Assembly: GCA_016222825.1 (NCBI GenBank)
Contig: JACRQF010000006.1
Span: 62,001 to 126,000, forward strand
Length of the DNA stretch: 64,000 nucleotides
Reading direction: 5' to 3'
Source: Verrucomicrobiota bacterium
GTDB taxonomy: Bacteria > Verrucomicrobiota > Verrucomicrobiia > CAIQCK01
Shown here piece after piece: positions 48,687 through 58,688 of the stretch (position 1 is its first letter; each line of letters begins with the position of its first letter). Made by a program: the position numbers and the translations under genes. The notes below the pieces were generated by a model. The model was not told the origin of the DNA. It was given only the letters and a program-made list of their open reading frames with translations, and searched no databases.

Positions 48687-48896
48687 CCAAGGCCGGCTCA
48701 CGAGTCTCCTGAGCCGGCTCAGGAGTGGGCTAGGCCGGCTCAGGAGTGTCCTGAGCTGGCTCAGGCGGGAGCCAGGCCGGCTCAGGAATGTCCCAGGCCG
48801 GCTCAGGCGGGACGTGAGCCGGCTCACGAGAGTCCTAGGCCGGCTCAGGTGTGTCCTGAGCCGGCTCAGGCGACTATTTGGCCGGCTCAGATGTCT
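48687..48896. repeat. Tandem array of ten 21-bp units centred on GAGCCGGCTC
   Basis: Ten units of exactly 21 bp, each containing CCGGCTCA, fill this interval. Where two units meet, CTGAGCCGGCTCAG is a perfect palindrome. In one plus-strand frame the units read as heptads (PRPAHES, PEPAQEW, ARPAQEC, PELAQAG), but there is no gene context. From 48897 to 49113 nothing else was found. Confidence 0.85.
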
Positions 48897-49113
48897 CGGA
48901 GGAACCGCACGGACGCCCCCGGAAGGCGCTTGGTTTCGGATTGACGATCCGGGCCGTTGTCTTCTTCAGGCTGCTGATGCGCTTGGCAAACCGAGGTTTG
49001 AACTCCAACCATCAATACCCAAAAACACGGAAGCCCTGTCGCGCAGGCGCGAGCGAGGACTTTCTTGTGGCGCGCGGACGGCGGGCGGTGGCAGGCTGCG
49101 CATGGTGACTGCC

Positions 49114-49383
49114 ATGAGACACATCCTCACCCTTATTGCCCCGCTGCTGGCTCCGCTGACCGCGTCAAATGCCGCTGAACCAATTTCCCACGGCACTAGG
49201 TCCATGCCCCGCATCATCTACAACGGCGACGGGTTCAACTTCCTCACGCTCGGTGACGACCTCGGCGTGAAGGATTTGCGGGCCTGCCTCTCGCGGTTGC
49301 GCGGCAGTTATCGCGTCGGCGGCGGCTGCAAACCGGAGGTGAACTTCTCGAAGCAGCCGACCTTCTTCACCGCCGGCAAATAA
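49114..49383 (+). pseudogene. Truncated start of an exported protein gene
   Basis: A signal peptide (MRHILTLIAPLLAPLTASNA) is followed by MPRIIYNGDGFNFLTLGDDL and VKDLRACLSRLRG, which looks like the N-terminus of a larger exported protein found in this phylum. The frame then runs into the antisense of the GHL10 gene and stops, giving 89 residues. The remainder of the gene is missing, so it is probably a 5' remnant. Confidence 0.5.
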
Positions 49384-50480
49384 GGTTGCAGGGTTTCCCA
49401 CGTGAAGATGGATGCGCCTTGCACGCCGTGGCGCTTGCCGATTTCCAGATAATCTTCGATCTCACGCGCCGCGCGGATCTTCCCGTGGCTGGTGCTGATG
49501 CCGACGCATATCGTGAACTCGACGGGGTTGCGCAGTTCCTTGAGCGCCGCCGCCACGTCGCGGAAGCGGTCGTCCAGGACCTTGAGATACTTGTCGCCGA
49601 ATTGCTCGCGGTAGGCGTAGCCCGTGAGATTGAGCATGTCGAGGTAGCCGCGCGCGGCCCAGGTCTTCCAATCGCGCGTGCCTTTCAACTCCTGCGCGCC
49701 CCACATGTAAGCGGCGATCCGCGGCTTGGGACTTAGCGCCCGCAGCGCGCCGCTGATCTGGCCAACCAGTTCAGTGAGGCAGTCGCGCTTGAATTTGCGA
49801 AACTCCTCCTTTAGCGCCGCGCTGTTTGGCGGGAACTTCTCGGCAGGATGCGATGCGTCGAACTTCGCCTGCGCCACCGGGTCCATCCGGGCCTCGGTGC
49901 CGGGATAGCGGCAATAGTCGAGCAGGATGCCGTCGGGTTGGTAGCGGGTCGCGATTTCCGTGAGCACCGCGACGACCCACTTGCGCGCCTCCGGATGGCC
50001 CGAGGAAATGAAACCGAGCGGTTGGCCCGCCTCGTCGCGCAACGCCCAATCCGGATGCAGCTTGAGCACGCCTGCCGGCTCCTTGTGTCCGCAGGCCAGC
50101 ACGCACATCACCGGATAGATCTGCAAGCCCCGTTTGCGTGCCTCACGGACCATGATGGCCACCGGATCCCATTTCCCCCACGTCTTGCCGGGAATCAACT
50201 CGCTCGGATAATACGCCTGCCCACTCGTGGTGGTGACGAACGGAATCAAGACACGCAACCCGGACTCCCGAAAACGGTCCAGGTTTTCGATGATCGCGCG
50301 TTCGCGGGCTGCCTCATCGGTCTTCCCGGAAAACCACGTCGGCAGGTGGATATACGCGCCCATGAAAGGCCCGCTGGACCGCAACGCGGATGCACCCAAC
50401 GCACGGCGGTCGGCGAGAAACATCCCCGTCGTGCTGAGGATGCCCAGCCGGATCATCCCGCGTCGGGTCACCTCATTCAT
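49308..50480 (-). CDS. Tat-type exported GHL10 (glycosyl hydrolase-like 10) protein
   Basis: The start at 50480 gives a Tat-like signal (NEVTRRGMIRLGILSTTGMF). Residues 45-370 match the GHL10 TIM barrel: GAYIHLPTWFSGKTDEAARE, then RESGLRVLIPFVTT, YQPDGILLDYCRYPG and LDMLNLTGYAYREQ. GHL10 proteins are common in Verrucomicrobia and related phyla and probably act on glycans; no substrate is established. The 3' end overlaps the truncated gene on the other strand. It lies 48 nt downstream of the NIPSNAP gene on the same strand. Confidence 0.85.
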   Translation of the reverse strand: MNEVTRRGMIRLGILSTTGMFLADRRALGASALRSSGPFMGAYIHLPTWFSGKTDEAARERAIIENLDRFRESGLRVLIPFVTTTSGQAYYPSELIPGKTWGKWDPVAIMVREARKRGLQIYPVMCVLACGHKEPAGVLKLHPDWALRDEAGQPLGFISSGHPEARKWVVAVLTEIATRYQPDGILLDYCRYPGTEARMDPVAQAKFDASHPAEKFPPNSAALKEEFRKFKRDCLTELVGQISGALRALSPKPRIAAYMWGAQELKGTRDWKTWAARGYLDMLNLTGYAYREQFGDKYLKVLDDRFRDVAAALKELRNPVEFTICVGISTSHGKIRAAREIEDYLEIGKRHGVQGASIFTWETLQPYLPAVKKVGCFEKFTSGLQPPPTR

Positions 50481-50528
50481 TTCGTCCTCGACGGAATCCA
50501 GCAAGCTGTCCGGTGCGAACTTCGCCGC

Positions 50529-51302
50529 CTACTTCATCTGCGAGAAATCCGTTGGCTTCATCAGCACGGAGTCGGGCTTCTTGGCGGTGAGAGAGCCGCC
50601 GGCGGCCTTCTCGCTGGCTTCCTTGACGGCGATCCACGCGGGGTCGGCGCGGAAGCCCTTGAAGCTGGCCTCGCAGGCGTCCTTGCTCTTGTGGGCAAGG
50701 ATGTAGATGAGCGTGTCGTCGGCGCCCTGCTTCGGGTCGGTGGGCGTCCAGTAGGCGACGTTGGTGATGCCGTGCTTTTCGAAGAGCTTGCAGGTGTGGT
50801 TGCGGAACCGGGCGAGAAGGTTCGGCAGCTTCTTCTCCGAAGCCTTGTAGATGCGCATCTCAAACGTGCGCGGCTCGGCGGCGCAGCAAACCTTGACCTC
50901 CGGCGAGAAGTCGGTGGCGTTCATATAGACGCTCTCGATTTTGTCCACGAGCTTGCCGTTTTCCTCGGTCTTCTTGAAATACGCCTTCCGGTCGGGATCG
51001 GCGATAAACGCCTTCCATGACGCCGTGGCCGCCTCGCGGCTGGGGAACGCCAGCACATAGATGAGCTTGCTGTCGGGATTCTCCAGCGGCAGCCAGTAAC
51101 CGATGTTGGTCATACCGTGTTTCTCGAAGCTCTTGCAGGTGTAGTCGCGGAATCGGGCTTGCAGCGCGTCGAGTTTGCCCGGCGCGGCATAGTAGGTGCG
51201 CAGCTCGAAGCAACGTGTGTCGGCGGCCTGGCCGGCAGCGGCGGTGAAGAGGAGCGCGAGTGAAAGGGATGCGAGGCAGAGGGAGCGAATGAGTGGTTTC
51301 AT
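50529..51302 (-). CDS. Exported tandem NIPSNAP-domain protein
   Basis: A signal peptide (MKPLIRSLCLASLSLALLFT) precedes two NIPSNAP ferredoxin-like domains: CFELRTYYAAPGKLDALQAR with a partner FEKHGMTNIGYWLPLENPDS, and FEMRIYKASEKKLPNLLARF with FEKHGITNVAYWTPTDPKQG. The clear internal repeat shows a gene-internal duplication. Bacterial NIPSNAP proteins have no settled role. It is on the same strand as the GHL10 gene and probably cotranscribed. Confidence 0.88.
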   Translation of the reverse strand: MKPLIRSLCLASLSLALLFTAAAGQAADTRCFELRTYYAAPGKLDALQARFRDYTCKSFEKHGMTNIGYWLPLENPDSKLIYVLAFPSREAATASWKAFIADPDRKAYFKKTEENGKLVDKIESVYMNATDFSPEVKVCCAAEPRTFEMRIYKASEKKLPNLLARFRNHTCKLFEKHGITNVAYWTPTDPKQGADDTLIYILAHKSKDACEASFKGFRADPAWIAVKEASEKAAGGSLTAKKPDSVLMKPTDFSQMK

Positions 51303-51490
51303 GGTGGGGCAGTTTTTAACAGCGAAGATGGGAAGAGGGGAAGAGATTTTTTGTCGGTGGCGTCTTGCCAGCGGTGTCAGCGTCCGCGCAAGCCTTGCCG
51401 CTTGACAGCACTCGGCGTGGCGTGCACGCTCCGCCGCGCGTTCAGGTTGGCGTGCGTGCCGTTTCAACAGCGGCAGAAGGAGTTGGTTTT

Positions 51491-51758
51491 ATGGAAGCAA
51501 ACGCGTTTGCCGCGATGGATCCCGATGTCCTCAAACAAGTGCCAGGTTGGCGGCAATCCGTCTCCTTCCCCAAAGGCTCGTGGATCATGCACGAGGGCGA
51601 GCCGAGCGACGGCGCGCATGTGATTGATGCGGGCGAGGTCCGGATGGAGGCGCGCGCAGTCGGGCGCGCTGGAGCACAAACTGTGTTATCTGGGACCGGG
51701 GGAACTGCTGGGCGAGTTCAGCCTGCTGGACGCGCTGCCGCGCTCGGCCCCTGCATGA
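51491..51758 (+). pseudogene. Frameshifted cyclic-nucleotide-binding domain gene
   Basis: Frame 1 from the ATG at 51491 reads QSVSFPKGSWIMHEGEPSDG and AHVIDAGEVRMEARA, the front half of a cNMP-binding domain. From about 51660 the domain continues in another frame: ALEHKLCYLGPGELLGEF, then SLLDALPRSAPA, and stops at 51756-51758. At least one frameshift and a truncation are needed, so it is a dead gene. The second half resembles the phosphate-binding cassette of the protein at 30066. Confidence 0.8.
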
Positions 51759-51796
51759 CGGCGTGACGCCGGACCGACGTGAATCCCCAAATCGCC

Positions 51797-52471
51797 ATGA
51801 AAACACTGCCTCCAATCCTCGCTCTGACGCTGACACTTGCCACCTCGTTCGCCGCCGAATCCGACACGCCGATCATCAAAAGCCGCCCCGACCAGCCGCT
51901 GATCGGCAGCTTCCGCAAGTTCCTCTTCGACGGCAAGACCTTCGCCGGATGGGAAGGCGACACGAACAAGAGCTTCCGCATCGTGGACGGCGCGGTCGTC
52001 GGCGGCTCGTTGAAGGAGAAGGTGCCGCGCAACGAGTTCCTCTGCACGACGCGGAGCTACACCAACTTCGTGTTGCGGCTGAAGTTCAAGCTGCTCGGCA
52101 AAGGCGCCAACGCCGGCATCCAGTTCCGCTCCAAGCGCGTCCCGAACCACCACGAGGTCAGCGGCTATCAGGCCGACATGGCTGATCCGTCGTGGTGGGG
52201 CTGCCTCTACGACGAGTCGCGGCGCAAGAAAATGCTGGCGAAGTCCGACATGGACGCGCTGAACAAGGTGCTCAAGCGTGACGATTGGAACCCATACGTC
52301 ATTTACTGCAAGGGCCGGCACATCCAGCTTTCGGTCAACGGCCTCCAAACGGTGGACTACATCGAGCGGGACGAAGAGATCCCGCAACACGGCATCATCG
52401 GCCTGCAAATCCACGGCGGCCCGCCCAGCGAGGCGTGGTATAAGGACATCACAATCGAGGAGCTACCATGA
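51797..52471 (+). CDS. Exported DUF1080 (3-keto-disaccharide hydrolase-type) protein
   Basis: A signal peptide (MKTLPPILALTLTLATSFAA) leads to a concanavalin-like DUF1080 domain: FRKFLFDGKTFAGWEGDT is the classical opening, NFVLRLKFKLLGKGANAGIQ and FRSKRVPNHHEVSGYQADM follow, and GIIGLQIHGGPPSEAWYKDI closes it. DUF1080 proteins hydrolyse 3-keto-glycosides made by oxidoreductases or act as glycan-binding modules. Its stop overlaps the sulfatase start by ATGA, so the two are coupled. Confidence 0.92.
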   Translation: MKTLPPILALTLTLATSFAAESDTPIIKSRPDQPLIGSFRKFLFDGKTFAGWEGDTNKSFRIVDGAVVGGSLKEKVPRNEFLCTTRSYTNFVLRLKFKLLGKGANAGIQFRSKRVPNHHEVSGYQADMADPSWWGCLYDESRRKKMLAKSDMDALNKVLKRDDWNPYVIYCKGRHIQLSVNGLQTVDYIERDEEIPQHGIIGLQIHGGPPSEAWYKDITIEELP

Positions 52472-53826
52472 GACAGTTCATCGCCTTCGCCGCGCTGTTG
52501 GCGGCAACGACGCTGGCGGACGCCGCGCGCAAACTGAACGTCGTCGTCATCCTTGCCGACGATCTGGGCTACGCCGACGTGGGCTTCAACGGCTGCAAGG
52601 ACATCCCAACGCCAAACATAGATTCGCTCGCCAAACACGGCGTGCGCTGCGCGAACGGCTACGTATCGCATTCGTTTTGCAGCCCGACGCGCGCGGGGCT
52701 GATGACCGGCCGCTACCAGCAGCGGTTCGGCCACGAGAACAACCCGGCATACCTGCCGGAAGACACGAAGGTCGGTCTGCCGTTGAGCCAGGCGACCATT
52801 GCCGACGTGCTGAAGTCCGCCGGCTACGTGACCGGCGCAATTGGCAAGTGGCATCTGGGGGCGGCGCCGTGTTTTCATCCGAACGAGCGCGGCTTCATGG
52901 AGTATTTTGGCTTCCTCGGCGGCGGGCACATTTACCTGCCCGGCATGAAAGGCGGCCCGGAATACACCGTGCCGTTGCTGCGGAACAAGGAGCCGTTGGA
53001 ACTGAAGGACTACGTGACCGACGTGCTGTCGGCGGAGGCGGCTGCGTTCGTCACGCGGCACAAAGCCGAGCCGTTCTATCTCTACGTCGCCTACAACGCG
53101 GTCCACACGCCGCTGCAAGCGCCGGAGAAATACCTCAGCCGCTTCGCAGGCATCACCGACGAGCGCCGTCGCATCTACGCGGCGATGACGAGCGCAATGG
53201 ACGACGGCATCGGCCGCGTGCTGGCGGCGCTGCGGGACAACGGCATCGAGCGTGACACGATGGTCTGGTTCTTCAGCGACAACGGTGGGCCGGTGGAGAC
53301 CGTCGCGCCGACGCGCAACGACCCGTTGCGCGGCAACAAAGGCACTCTCTATGAGGGCGGCATCCGCGTGCCGTTCGTGGTGCAGTGGCGCGCGGGTTTG
53401 CCGGAAGGAACGGTCTGTGAGCAACCTGTGATCTCTCTCGACGTGCTGCCGACGGCGGCGGCGCTGGCGGGCGCGAAGTTGCCCGCCAGCCTGAAGCTCG
53501 ACGGCGTGAACATCACGCCGCATCTGAAAGGCGAAGTGAAAACGCCGCCGCACGAGCGGCTGTTCTGGCGGATGGGTGGCGGCGCGTCGTGGGCGGTGCG
53601 CGAAGGGCGCCACAAGCTGGTAAAGCCCGGCAAAGACGCCACGCCGCAGCTTTTTGATTTGAACAACGACATCGGCGAGGCCAAAGATTTGGCCGGCGAG
53701 AAGCCCGGCATGGTGGCGCGCTTGCAAGCAGCCTTCGACGCGTGGAACGCGGAGTTGATTCCGCCGATCTTCGAAGGCCCGAAGCCCGCGGCAAAGAAGG
53801 CGAAGCGAGCCGCCAAGAAGAAGTGA
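52468..53826 (+). CDS. Exported formylglycine-dependent sulfatase
   Basis: A signal peptide is followed by the alkaline-phosphatase-like sulfatase fold: [19 protein letters not shown] supplies metal-binding Asp residues, and [17 protein letters not shown] holds the C-x-P-x-R motif (Cys71), the residue converted to formylglycine. GKWHLG and the later DNGGP site are also present. Length (452) fits the family. It removes sulfate from glycans. It is coupled to the DUF1080 gene and followed by the GH29 fucosidase, suggesting a sulfated fucose-containing polysaccharide. Confidence 0.95.
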   Translation: MRQFIAFAALLAATTLADAARKLNVVVILADDLGYADVGFNGCKDIPTPNIDSLAKHGVRCANGYVSHSFCSPTRAGLMTGRYQQRFGHENNPAYLPEDTKVGLPLSQATIADVLKSAGYVTGAIGKWHLGAAPCFHPNERGFMEYFGFLGGGHIYLPGMKGGPEYTVPLLRNKEPLELKDYVTDVLSAEAAAFVTRHKAEPFYLYVAYNAVHTPLQAPEKYLSRFAGITDERRRIYAAMTSAMDDGIGRVLAALRDNGIERDTMVWFFSDNGGPVETVAPTRNDPLRGNKGTLYEGGIRVPFVVQWRAGLPEGTVCEQPVISLDVLPTAAALAGAKLPASLKLDGVNITPHLKGEVKTPPHERLFWRMGGGASWAVREGRHKLVKPGKDATPQLFDLNNDIGEAKDLAGEKPGMVARLQAAFDAWNAELIPPIFEGPKPAAKKAKRAAKKK

Positions 53827-53860
53827 AGTAGCAGGCATCCAGACGAAAGGAACGAACCGC

Positions 53861-55240
53861 ATGAAACTGGCAAGAATAACGGCAACGGTTTTGGTTTTGG
53901 GATCGCTCAGCCTCGGCGGCGGCGCGATGTTCGCGGCCGATTCGATGGCGGCGAAGAAGGAAGAGGCGCGGATGCGCTGGTGGCGCGAGGCGCGCTTTGG
54001 CATGTTCATCCACTGGGGCCTCTACGCCGCGCCGGCGGGCGAGTGGCAGGGCAAGGAGTATAAGGAAATCGGCGAGTGGATCATGAGCTACGCCGCGATT
54101 CCGGTCGCGGATTACGAAAAGCTGGCGAGGGATTTCAACCCGGCGAGGTTCAACGCCGCCGAATGGGTGCGCATCGCCAAGGACGCGGGGATGAAGTATC
54201 TCGTCATCACCTCGAAGCACCACGACGGCTTCTGCCTGTTCGACACCAAGGCGACCGACTACAACATCGTGAAGGCCACGCCCTACGCGAAGGACGTGCT
54301 GCGGGCGTTGAGCCGCGAGTGCAAACGGCAGGGCGTGAAGTTCTGCACGTATTACTCCATCATGGACTGGCATCATCCGTCGCAGTTCCCCGGCAAGTCC
54401 AAGACCGGCGGCCTCGCTTACAATCCGAGCAAGATGCATCCCGACCGCAAGGCCGAATACGTTACCTTCATGAAGCAGCAGCTCCGCGAGTTGATCTCGA
54501 ACTACGACACGGCGGTGCTCTGGTTTGACGGCGAGTGGTGCGACTGGTGGACGGAGGCGGACGGGAAGGACCTTTACGCCTTCCTGCGCAAGCTCAAGCC
54601 CTCGCTCATCATCAACAATCGCGTCGGCAAAGGCCGCAAAGGCATGGAAGGCATGAGCAAGAGTCACGAAGACAGCGGCGACTTCGGCACGCCGGAGCAG
54701 CAGATTCCGCCGAGCGGTTTCCCCGGCGTGGACTGGGAGAGTTGCATGACGATGAACGACACGTGGGGCTTCAAGCGCAACGACCACAACTGGAAGCCCG
54801 CCCAGCAGTTGATCCGCAACCTCGCCGATGCCGCGTCCAAGGGCGGCAATTTCCTGCTCAACGTCGGCCCGACCGCCGGCGGCCTGATTCCACCGCCGAG
54901 CGTCGAGCGGCTCGAAGCGGTGGGCCGCTGGATGAAGGTCAACGGCGAGGCGATCCACGGCACGACGGCCAGCCCGTTCGAGAAGCAACTCCCGTGGGGC
55001 CGCGTGACGCAGAAGTCCGGCCGGCTCTACCTGCACGTCTTCGATTGGCCCGCCAGCCAGAAGCTCGCGTTGCCGCCGGTGAAAGGCAAAGTGACCGGCG
55101 CGTATCTACTGGCCGATCCGAACAAGCGGCCGTTGCAGGTGTCGCAGACGGAAGGCGGCGTGGTGGTCTCAGTGCCGTCGGTCGCGTCCGACCCCCACGA
55201 TGCCGTCGTGGCGTTGAAAATTCAGAGTGGCAAACGCTGA
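53861..55240 (+). CDS. Exported GH29 alpha-L-fucosidase
   Basis: A signal peptide (about residues 1-26) precedes a GH29 TIM barrel: [39 protein letters not shown], and [13 protein letters not shown] with the nucleophile Asp223. [16 protein letters not shown] is the typical end of the catalytic domain, followed by a small C-terminal beta domain. It should release terminal alpha-L-fucose in the periplasm or outside. It sits between the sulfatase (34 nt upstream) and the membrane protein (33 nt downstream), probably one operon. Confidence 0.95.
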   Translation: MKLARITATVLVLGSLSLGGGAMFAADSMAAKKEEARMRWWREARFGMFIHWGLYAAPAGEWQGKEYKEIGEWIMSYAAIPVADYEKLARDFNPARFNAAEWVRIAKDAGMKYLVITSKHHDGFCLFDTKATDYNIVKATPYAKDVLRALSRECKRQGVKFCTYYSIMDWHHPSQFPGKSKTGGLAYNPSKMHPDRKAEYVTFMKQQLRELISNYDTAVLWFDGEWCDWWTEADGKDLYAFLRKLKPSLIINNRVGKGRKGMEGMSKSHEDSGDFGTPEQQIPPSGFPGVDWESCMTMNDTWGFKRNDHNWKPAQQLIRNLADAASKGGNFLLNVGPTAGGLIPPPSVERLEAVGRWMKVNGEAIHGTTASPFEKQLPWGRVTQKSGRLYLHVFDWPASQKLALPPVKGKVTGAYLLADPNKRPLQVSQTEGGVVVSVPSVASDPHDAVVALKIQSGKR

Positions 55241-55273
55241 TTCGGCGGGACGGTTGTTCAATAGAAAGGCGCA

Positions 55274-57382
55274 ATGGCCGGCAAAAACACCCGGACGGCA
55301 GGCGTGAAGACGCAGCCGTCCCCTGAAGTCTCCCACCGGGTGTTGGCTCTCCTTCTGTTGCTCAGCGCGCTGCCTTTCGCCGCCGCCGCCTTGGTTCCGC
55401 ATCTGTCGGACTATCAGTTCTGGGGCCTGACACCGTTGAAGTATTCGCGCCCCTGGGGGCCTTTGCTTTACGCGCTGACGGCCGTTTTCTGCGCGACGAT
55501 GATGTGGCGCGGCAACGACGGGGCCGCGCGCGCCTGGGAAGCCGTGGACCGGGCGCTCTTTGTTTCGCCCCGCCGGAAATGGCTGTTGGTCCTGCTGAGC
55601 CTGCTGGCGGTGGCCCTGACGAGCGCGGTCAGGATTTACGATGTGGCCGGGGACGGCATCGTGACGATGAAATGGGTAATTCATCCTTTCATGCAGGGCG
55701 AGTGGCGGGGCATTCCGAACTCGCTCGTCTTCCAGTGCCTGCTTCAGCCGTGGCTGGAAGACTACGACCGGCTGGCGGAAGCATGGCGCTGGCTGGCCCG
55801 GCTCAGCGTGGCCCTCTATGTGCCGCTCTGTTATCTCGTCGCCCGCCTGATGCTCCAGGGCCGGACGCATTGCTTTGCGCTGATGCTGACTTCAGGGGTG
55901 ACGCTATACAACTACTTCGGGCATTTGGATTACTACTGTCTGCAAATACTTTACTTTCTGGCCACCCTGGCCGTCGTGCTGGCCGTCCTGCGCGAACGCT
56001 GGCCGGTGTGGAGCCTTTTGCCAGCGTGGCTGATCGGCGCCACGCTATACCTGCCGATTGGCATCGAGCTGCTGGTCCCCTGCGCCTACGTCATCGCTTA
56101 CCGGTGGCGAGAGCGCATTCCGCTGCGCGTGCTCCGGACCGTGACGTTGACGGCGCTGGTCATCATCGGGGTCTTGGGCCTTCCCTACTGTCTCACGCAC
56201 GGATACCTGGCGCCCGGCGCCGGCACGGAGAACTCCGTGCTCTCGCTGAACCGCCTCGCGATGGTGCTCAACCATTTCTACTACAGCGCGCCGCTGGCGG
56301 TGCTTCTGTGCGGCATCGCCATTCCAGCGGCGTGGCGGCTGGTCAGGAATCTGTGGTCGCGGCCTTTCGAGCAGCCGTTGTTGGCGGTCGTCCTGCTGCT
56401 GGCCGCGCCCGGCTTCGGCCTCAACACAGTCATGGACCTCTACCACGGGTGGTTCGACATGGACAACATGGCGATCTACCACGCCCTGCCGCTGATGCTG
56501 CTGCTGGGACTTTGTCTGGCCAATGTCGAGCAATCCCGCCCCGCAACCACCTCCCCCGGAGTGTCGTGGCTCTCCGCCGGGGCGATTGGCCTCAACCTCA
56601 TTTTCTCCGCGCTGATGATCGGCTTCTTCGCCAACCGTCAGTGCCTTGAGGTGTTCATGCGTTACGTCAACCGCTACACCGACATGCGGTCGGCCTACAG
56701 CTTTAACCACACCGGCAACCGCGTGCCCGTCCTGCTCTCGCTCGGCGAATACGAACTGGCGGCGGCCTGGATGGAGGAGCGCGACACCCGCCGCTTTCCG
56801 ATCAGCTTGCTGAACTGGCAGGATGTCATCATGGACCACGCGCGGAAGGCGGCCCGGACCCAACCACCGCAGCCGCCGCCGGAGTTTGAGAGCCTCCGCC
56901 GCAACCCGTGGTTCTGGCTCGTGCAACTGCAACCGGCCTTCTATTTCTCCAACCAGTCCCCGGCCTGGATGAACCAGCGCGCTGCTCTCTACGGGATGTT
57001 GCTGCAAGGCGAGGCGCAGTTGCCCGCGGCGGCCCGCGCGACACTCCATGCCTTCGGCTGCATGGACGAACGCCTCATCGGGATGCCGTTCACTTCCCTG
57101 CCGGGCGCCAAGGGACCGCCGACAATCGGGCTGGCGCAGGCACTGGCCGACTACTTTATCACGAACTCGGTGTCACGGGTGATGACCAACGGCCTTGCCG
57201 TTGATCTGCGCCAGGATGTGAAGACATCGTCGCTCAGCCTCGACGTTCGCGGCCAATTGGAGACCGCCACGTCCATCACCCAGCCGTTCCACTATCAGTT
57301 CCTCTACTTCCACACCGGGGCGAACCACGTCACCGCTTCCAACCTGACGAAAAGCCTTGCGCCGGCCAACGTGCCGAAGTAA
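55274..57382 (+). CDS. Large polytopic membrane protein of unknown function
   Basis: The first 460 residues contain about ten to twelve hydrophobic helices (for example VLALLLLLSALPFAAAALVP, FLATLAVVLAVL, VVLLLAAPGFGL and LPLMLLLGLCLA). The last 240 residues are soluble with no recognised domain. The layout recalls glycosyltransferases or polymer membrane proteins of the GT-C type, but the usual acidic loop motif could not be confirmed. It lies 33 nt after the fucosidase and is probably cotranscribed. A glycan-related role is inferred from position only. Confidence 0.6.
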   Translation: MAGKNTRTAGVKTQPSPEVSHRVLALLLLLSALPFAAAALVPHLSDYQFWGLTPLKYSRPWGPLLYALTAVFCATMMWRGNDGAARAWEAVDRALFVSPRRKWLLVLLSLLAVALTSAVRIYDVAGDGIVTMKWVIHPFMQGEWRGIPNSLVFQCLLQPWLEDYDRLAEAWRWLARLSVALYVPLCYLVARLMLQGRTHCFALMLTSGVTLYNYFGHLDYYCLQILYFLATLAVVLAVLRERWPVWSLLPAWLIGATLYLPIGIELLVPCAYVIAYRWRERIPLRVLRTVTLTALVIIGVLGLPYCLTHGYLAPGAGTENSVLSLNRLAMVLNHFYYSAPLAVLLCGIAIPAAWRLVRNLWSRPFEQPLLAVVLLLAAPGFGLNTVMDLYHGWFDMDNMAIYHALPLMLLLGLCLANVEQSRPATTSPGVSWLSAGAIGLNLIFSALMIGFFANRQCLEVFMRYVNRYTDMRSAYSFNHTGNRVPVLLSLGEYELAAAWMEERDTRRFPISLLNWQDVIMDHARKAARTQPPQPPPEFESLRRNPWFWLVQLQPAFYFSNQSPAWMNQRAALYGMLLQGEAQLPAAARATLHAFGCMDERLIGMPFTSLPGAKGPPTIGLAQALADYFITNSVSRVMTNGLAVDLRQDVKTSSLSLDVRGQLETATSITQPFHYQFLYFHTGANHVTASNLTKSLAPANVPK

Positions 57383-57412
57383 CCAACACATCGAGCCAAC
57401 CAACGTGAGAGG

Positions 57413-58678
57413 TCACAGCTTGACGATGCGCGGCTCCGGCAGCGGGATGATGAACTGGCCCTTGAAGCCGCGGGCGGCAAGCTTGGGCATGAGTTCATCC
57501 GCAATGTGCCACGAGAGCAGCAGCGCGTAATCAGGCGGATCCTCGAACAGCCGCCCCTCGTCAACTACCGGGATCAGCGTCCCGGGCATGTATTTGCCAA
57601 TCTTGTAGGAGCCTTTGATCTCCAGCACGCAGTCCAGGATGCCGTCGTCGAGGCCGAGGTAGTTGATGAGGGTGCTGGCCCGCGAGGGCGCGCCGACGCC
57701 GTAAATCCGCCCGCCCGCCGCCTTGACGCTCTTGAGCAGCGCGTAGAGCGCGAGCTTGCTGTTCACCACGTTCTTCTTGAACGCCTTGAGCTTGGCGTCC
57801 GTCAACTCGCGCGCTTCCTCGGCGAGCGTCGCGGCCACGGAATCGCGGACGGGGTATTTGCCTTTGCGCGCGGCATAGACGCGGATGGAGCCGCCGTGGG
57901 TCGGGATGCGTTTGGTGTGGATGATCTCGAGGTCGTGTGGCTCCAGCAGGTTCTTCAGCGCCGTCACCGAGTAATAGCGCAGATGCTCGTGGTAGATCGT
58001 GTCGTATTGCAGCGTCTCGACGAGCGGCAGAAAGTAGTGGGACTCGGAGATGAAGATGCCGTCATCCGCGAGCAGTTCCATGATGCAATCCACGATCTCA
58101 TGCACGTCCTCGATGTGCGCGAAGACGTTCGTGGCGGTGACGATCTTCGCCTTGCCCTGACTGGCCAGCGCCTTCCTCACCGCCGCGCGGTTGAAGAAGG
58201 AGATGTCGGTGGTGATGCCGCGGCCCTGGGCGAGCTTGCCGGCGTTCGTCGGCTCGATGCCATAGACGCGGGCGTGCTGGGTGAAGTTGCTGAGCAACGT
58301 CCCGTCGTTGGAGCCGACGTCCACGACGAGGTCCGACGGCTTCAGCGGGTAAAGCTTCGCCACCTCCTGCGACAACTCGGCGAAGTTCTCCCGCAGGATC
58401 TTCGTCGTGCCGCTTGTGTAAGGATACGTCGGCGGGAACAGGATGCCCGGGTCCACGACCAGGCCAATCTGCACGAGCTGGCACTTTCTGCAACGGAGCA
58501 CCTGCGCGGGATAAGCGGGTTGTTCGGCGGGCGGCGTGCCGATGGCCGGCATGGTGTTGACCGGCGGGAGGTAGCCGATGAAGATGACGTCTTCAAGCTC
58601 CGTGGAGCCGCAGCTCTGGCAATGGTCCACGACGACGCTGCCGTTGGTGCCGGCAGCCAGCTTTGAGGGGTGATACAT
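57413..58678 (-). CDS. Zinc-binding C-methyltransferase of the sugar type (Methyltransf_13/14)
   Basis: The N-terminal zinc-binding domain has CQSCGS and CRKCQLVQ cysteine pairs. The methyltransferase domain follows with DLVVDVGSNDGTLLSNF (SAM motif), VTATNVFAHIEDVHEIVDC, and the C-terminal Methyltransf_14 domain (GRIYGVGAPSRASTLINYLG). These enzymes C-methylate NDP-sugars. The chosen start MYHPSKLAAG at 58678 removes an unsupported extension. It is last in the minus-strand sugar operon, 10 nt after the epimerase. Confidence 0.93.
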   Translation of the reverse strand: MYHPSKLAAGTNGSVVVDHCQSCGSTELEDVIFIGYLPPVNTMPAIGTPPAEQPAYPAQVLRCRKCQLVQIGLVVDPGILFPPTYPYTSGTTKILRENFAELSQEVAKLYPLKPSDLVVDVGSNDGTLLSNFTQHARVYGIEPTNAGKLAQGRGITTDISFFNRAAVRKALASQGKAKIVTATNVFAHIEDVHEIVDCIMELLADDGIFISESHYFLPLVETLQYDTIYHEHLRYYSVTALKNLLEPHDLEIIHTKRIPTHGGSIRVYAARKGKYPVRDSVAATLAEEARELTDAKLKAFKKNVVNSKLALYALLKSVKAAGGRIYGVGAPSRASTLINYLGLDDGILDCVLEIKGSYKIGKYMPGTLIPVVDEGRLFEDPPDYALLLSWHIADELMPKLAARGFKGQFIIPLPEPRIVKL

Positions 58679-58688
58679 GACTGATTCC

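Noticed and set aside
48687-48896. CRISPR array or Pro/Ala-rich repeat protein
   Set aside because: No spacers; the frame has no start, no ribosome-binding site and no neighbouring gene fused to it.
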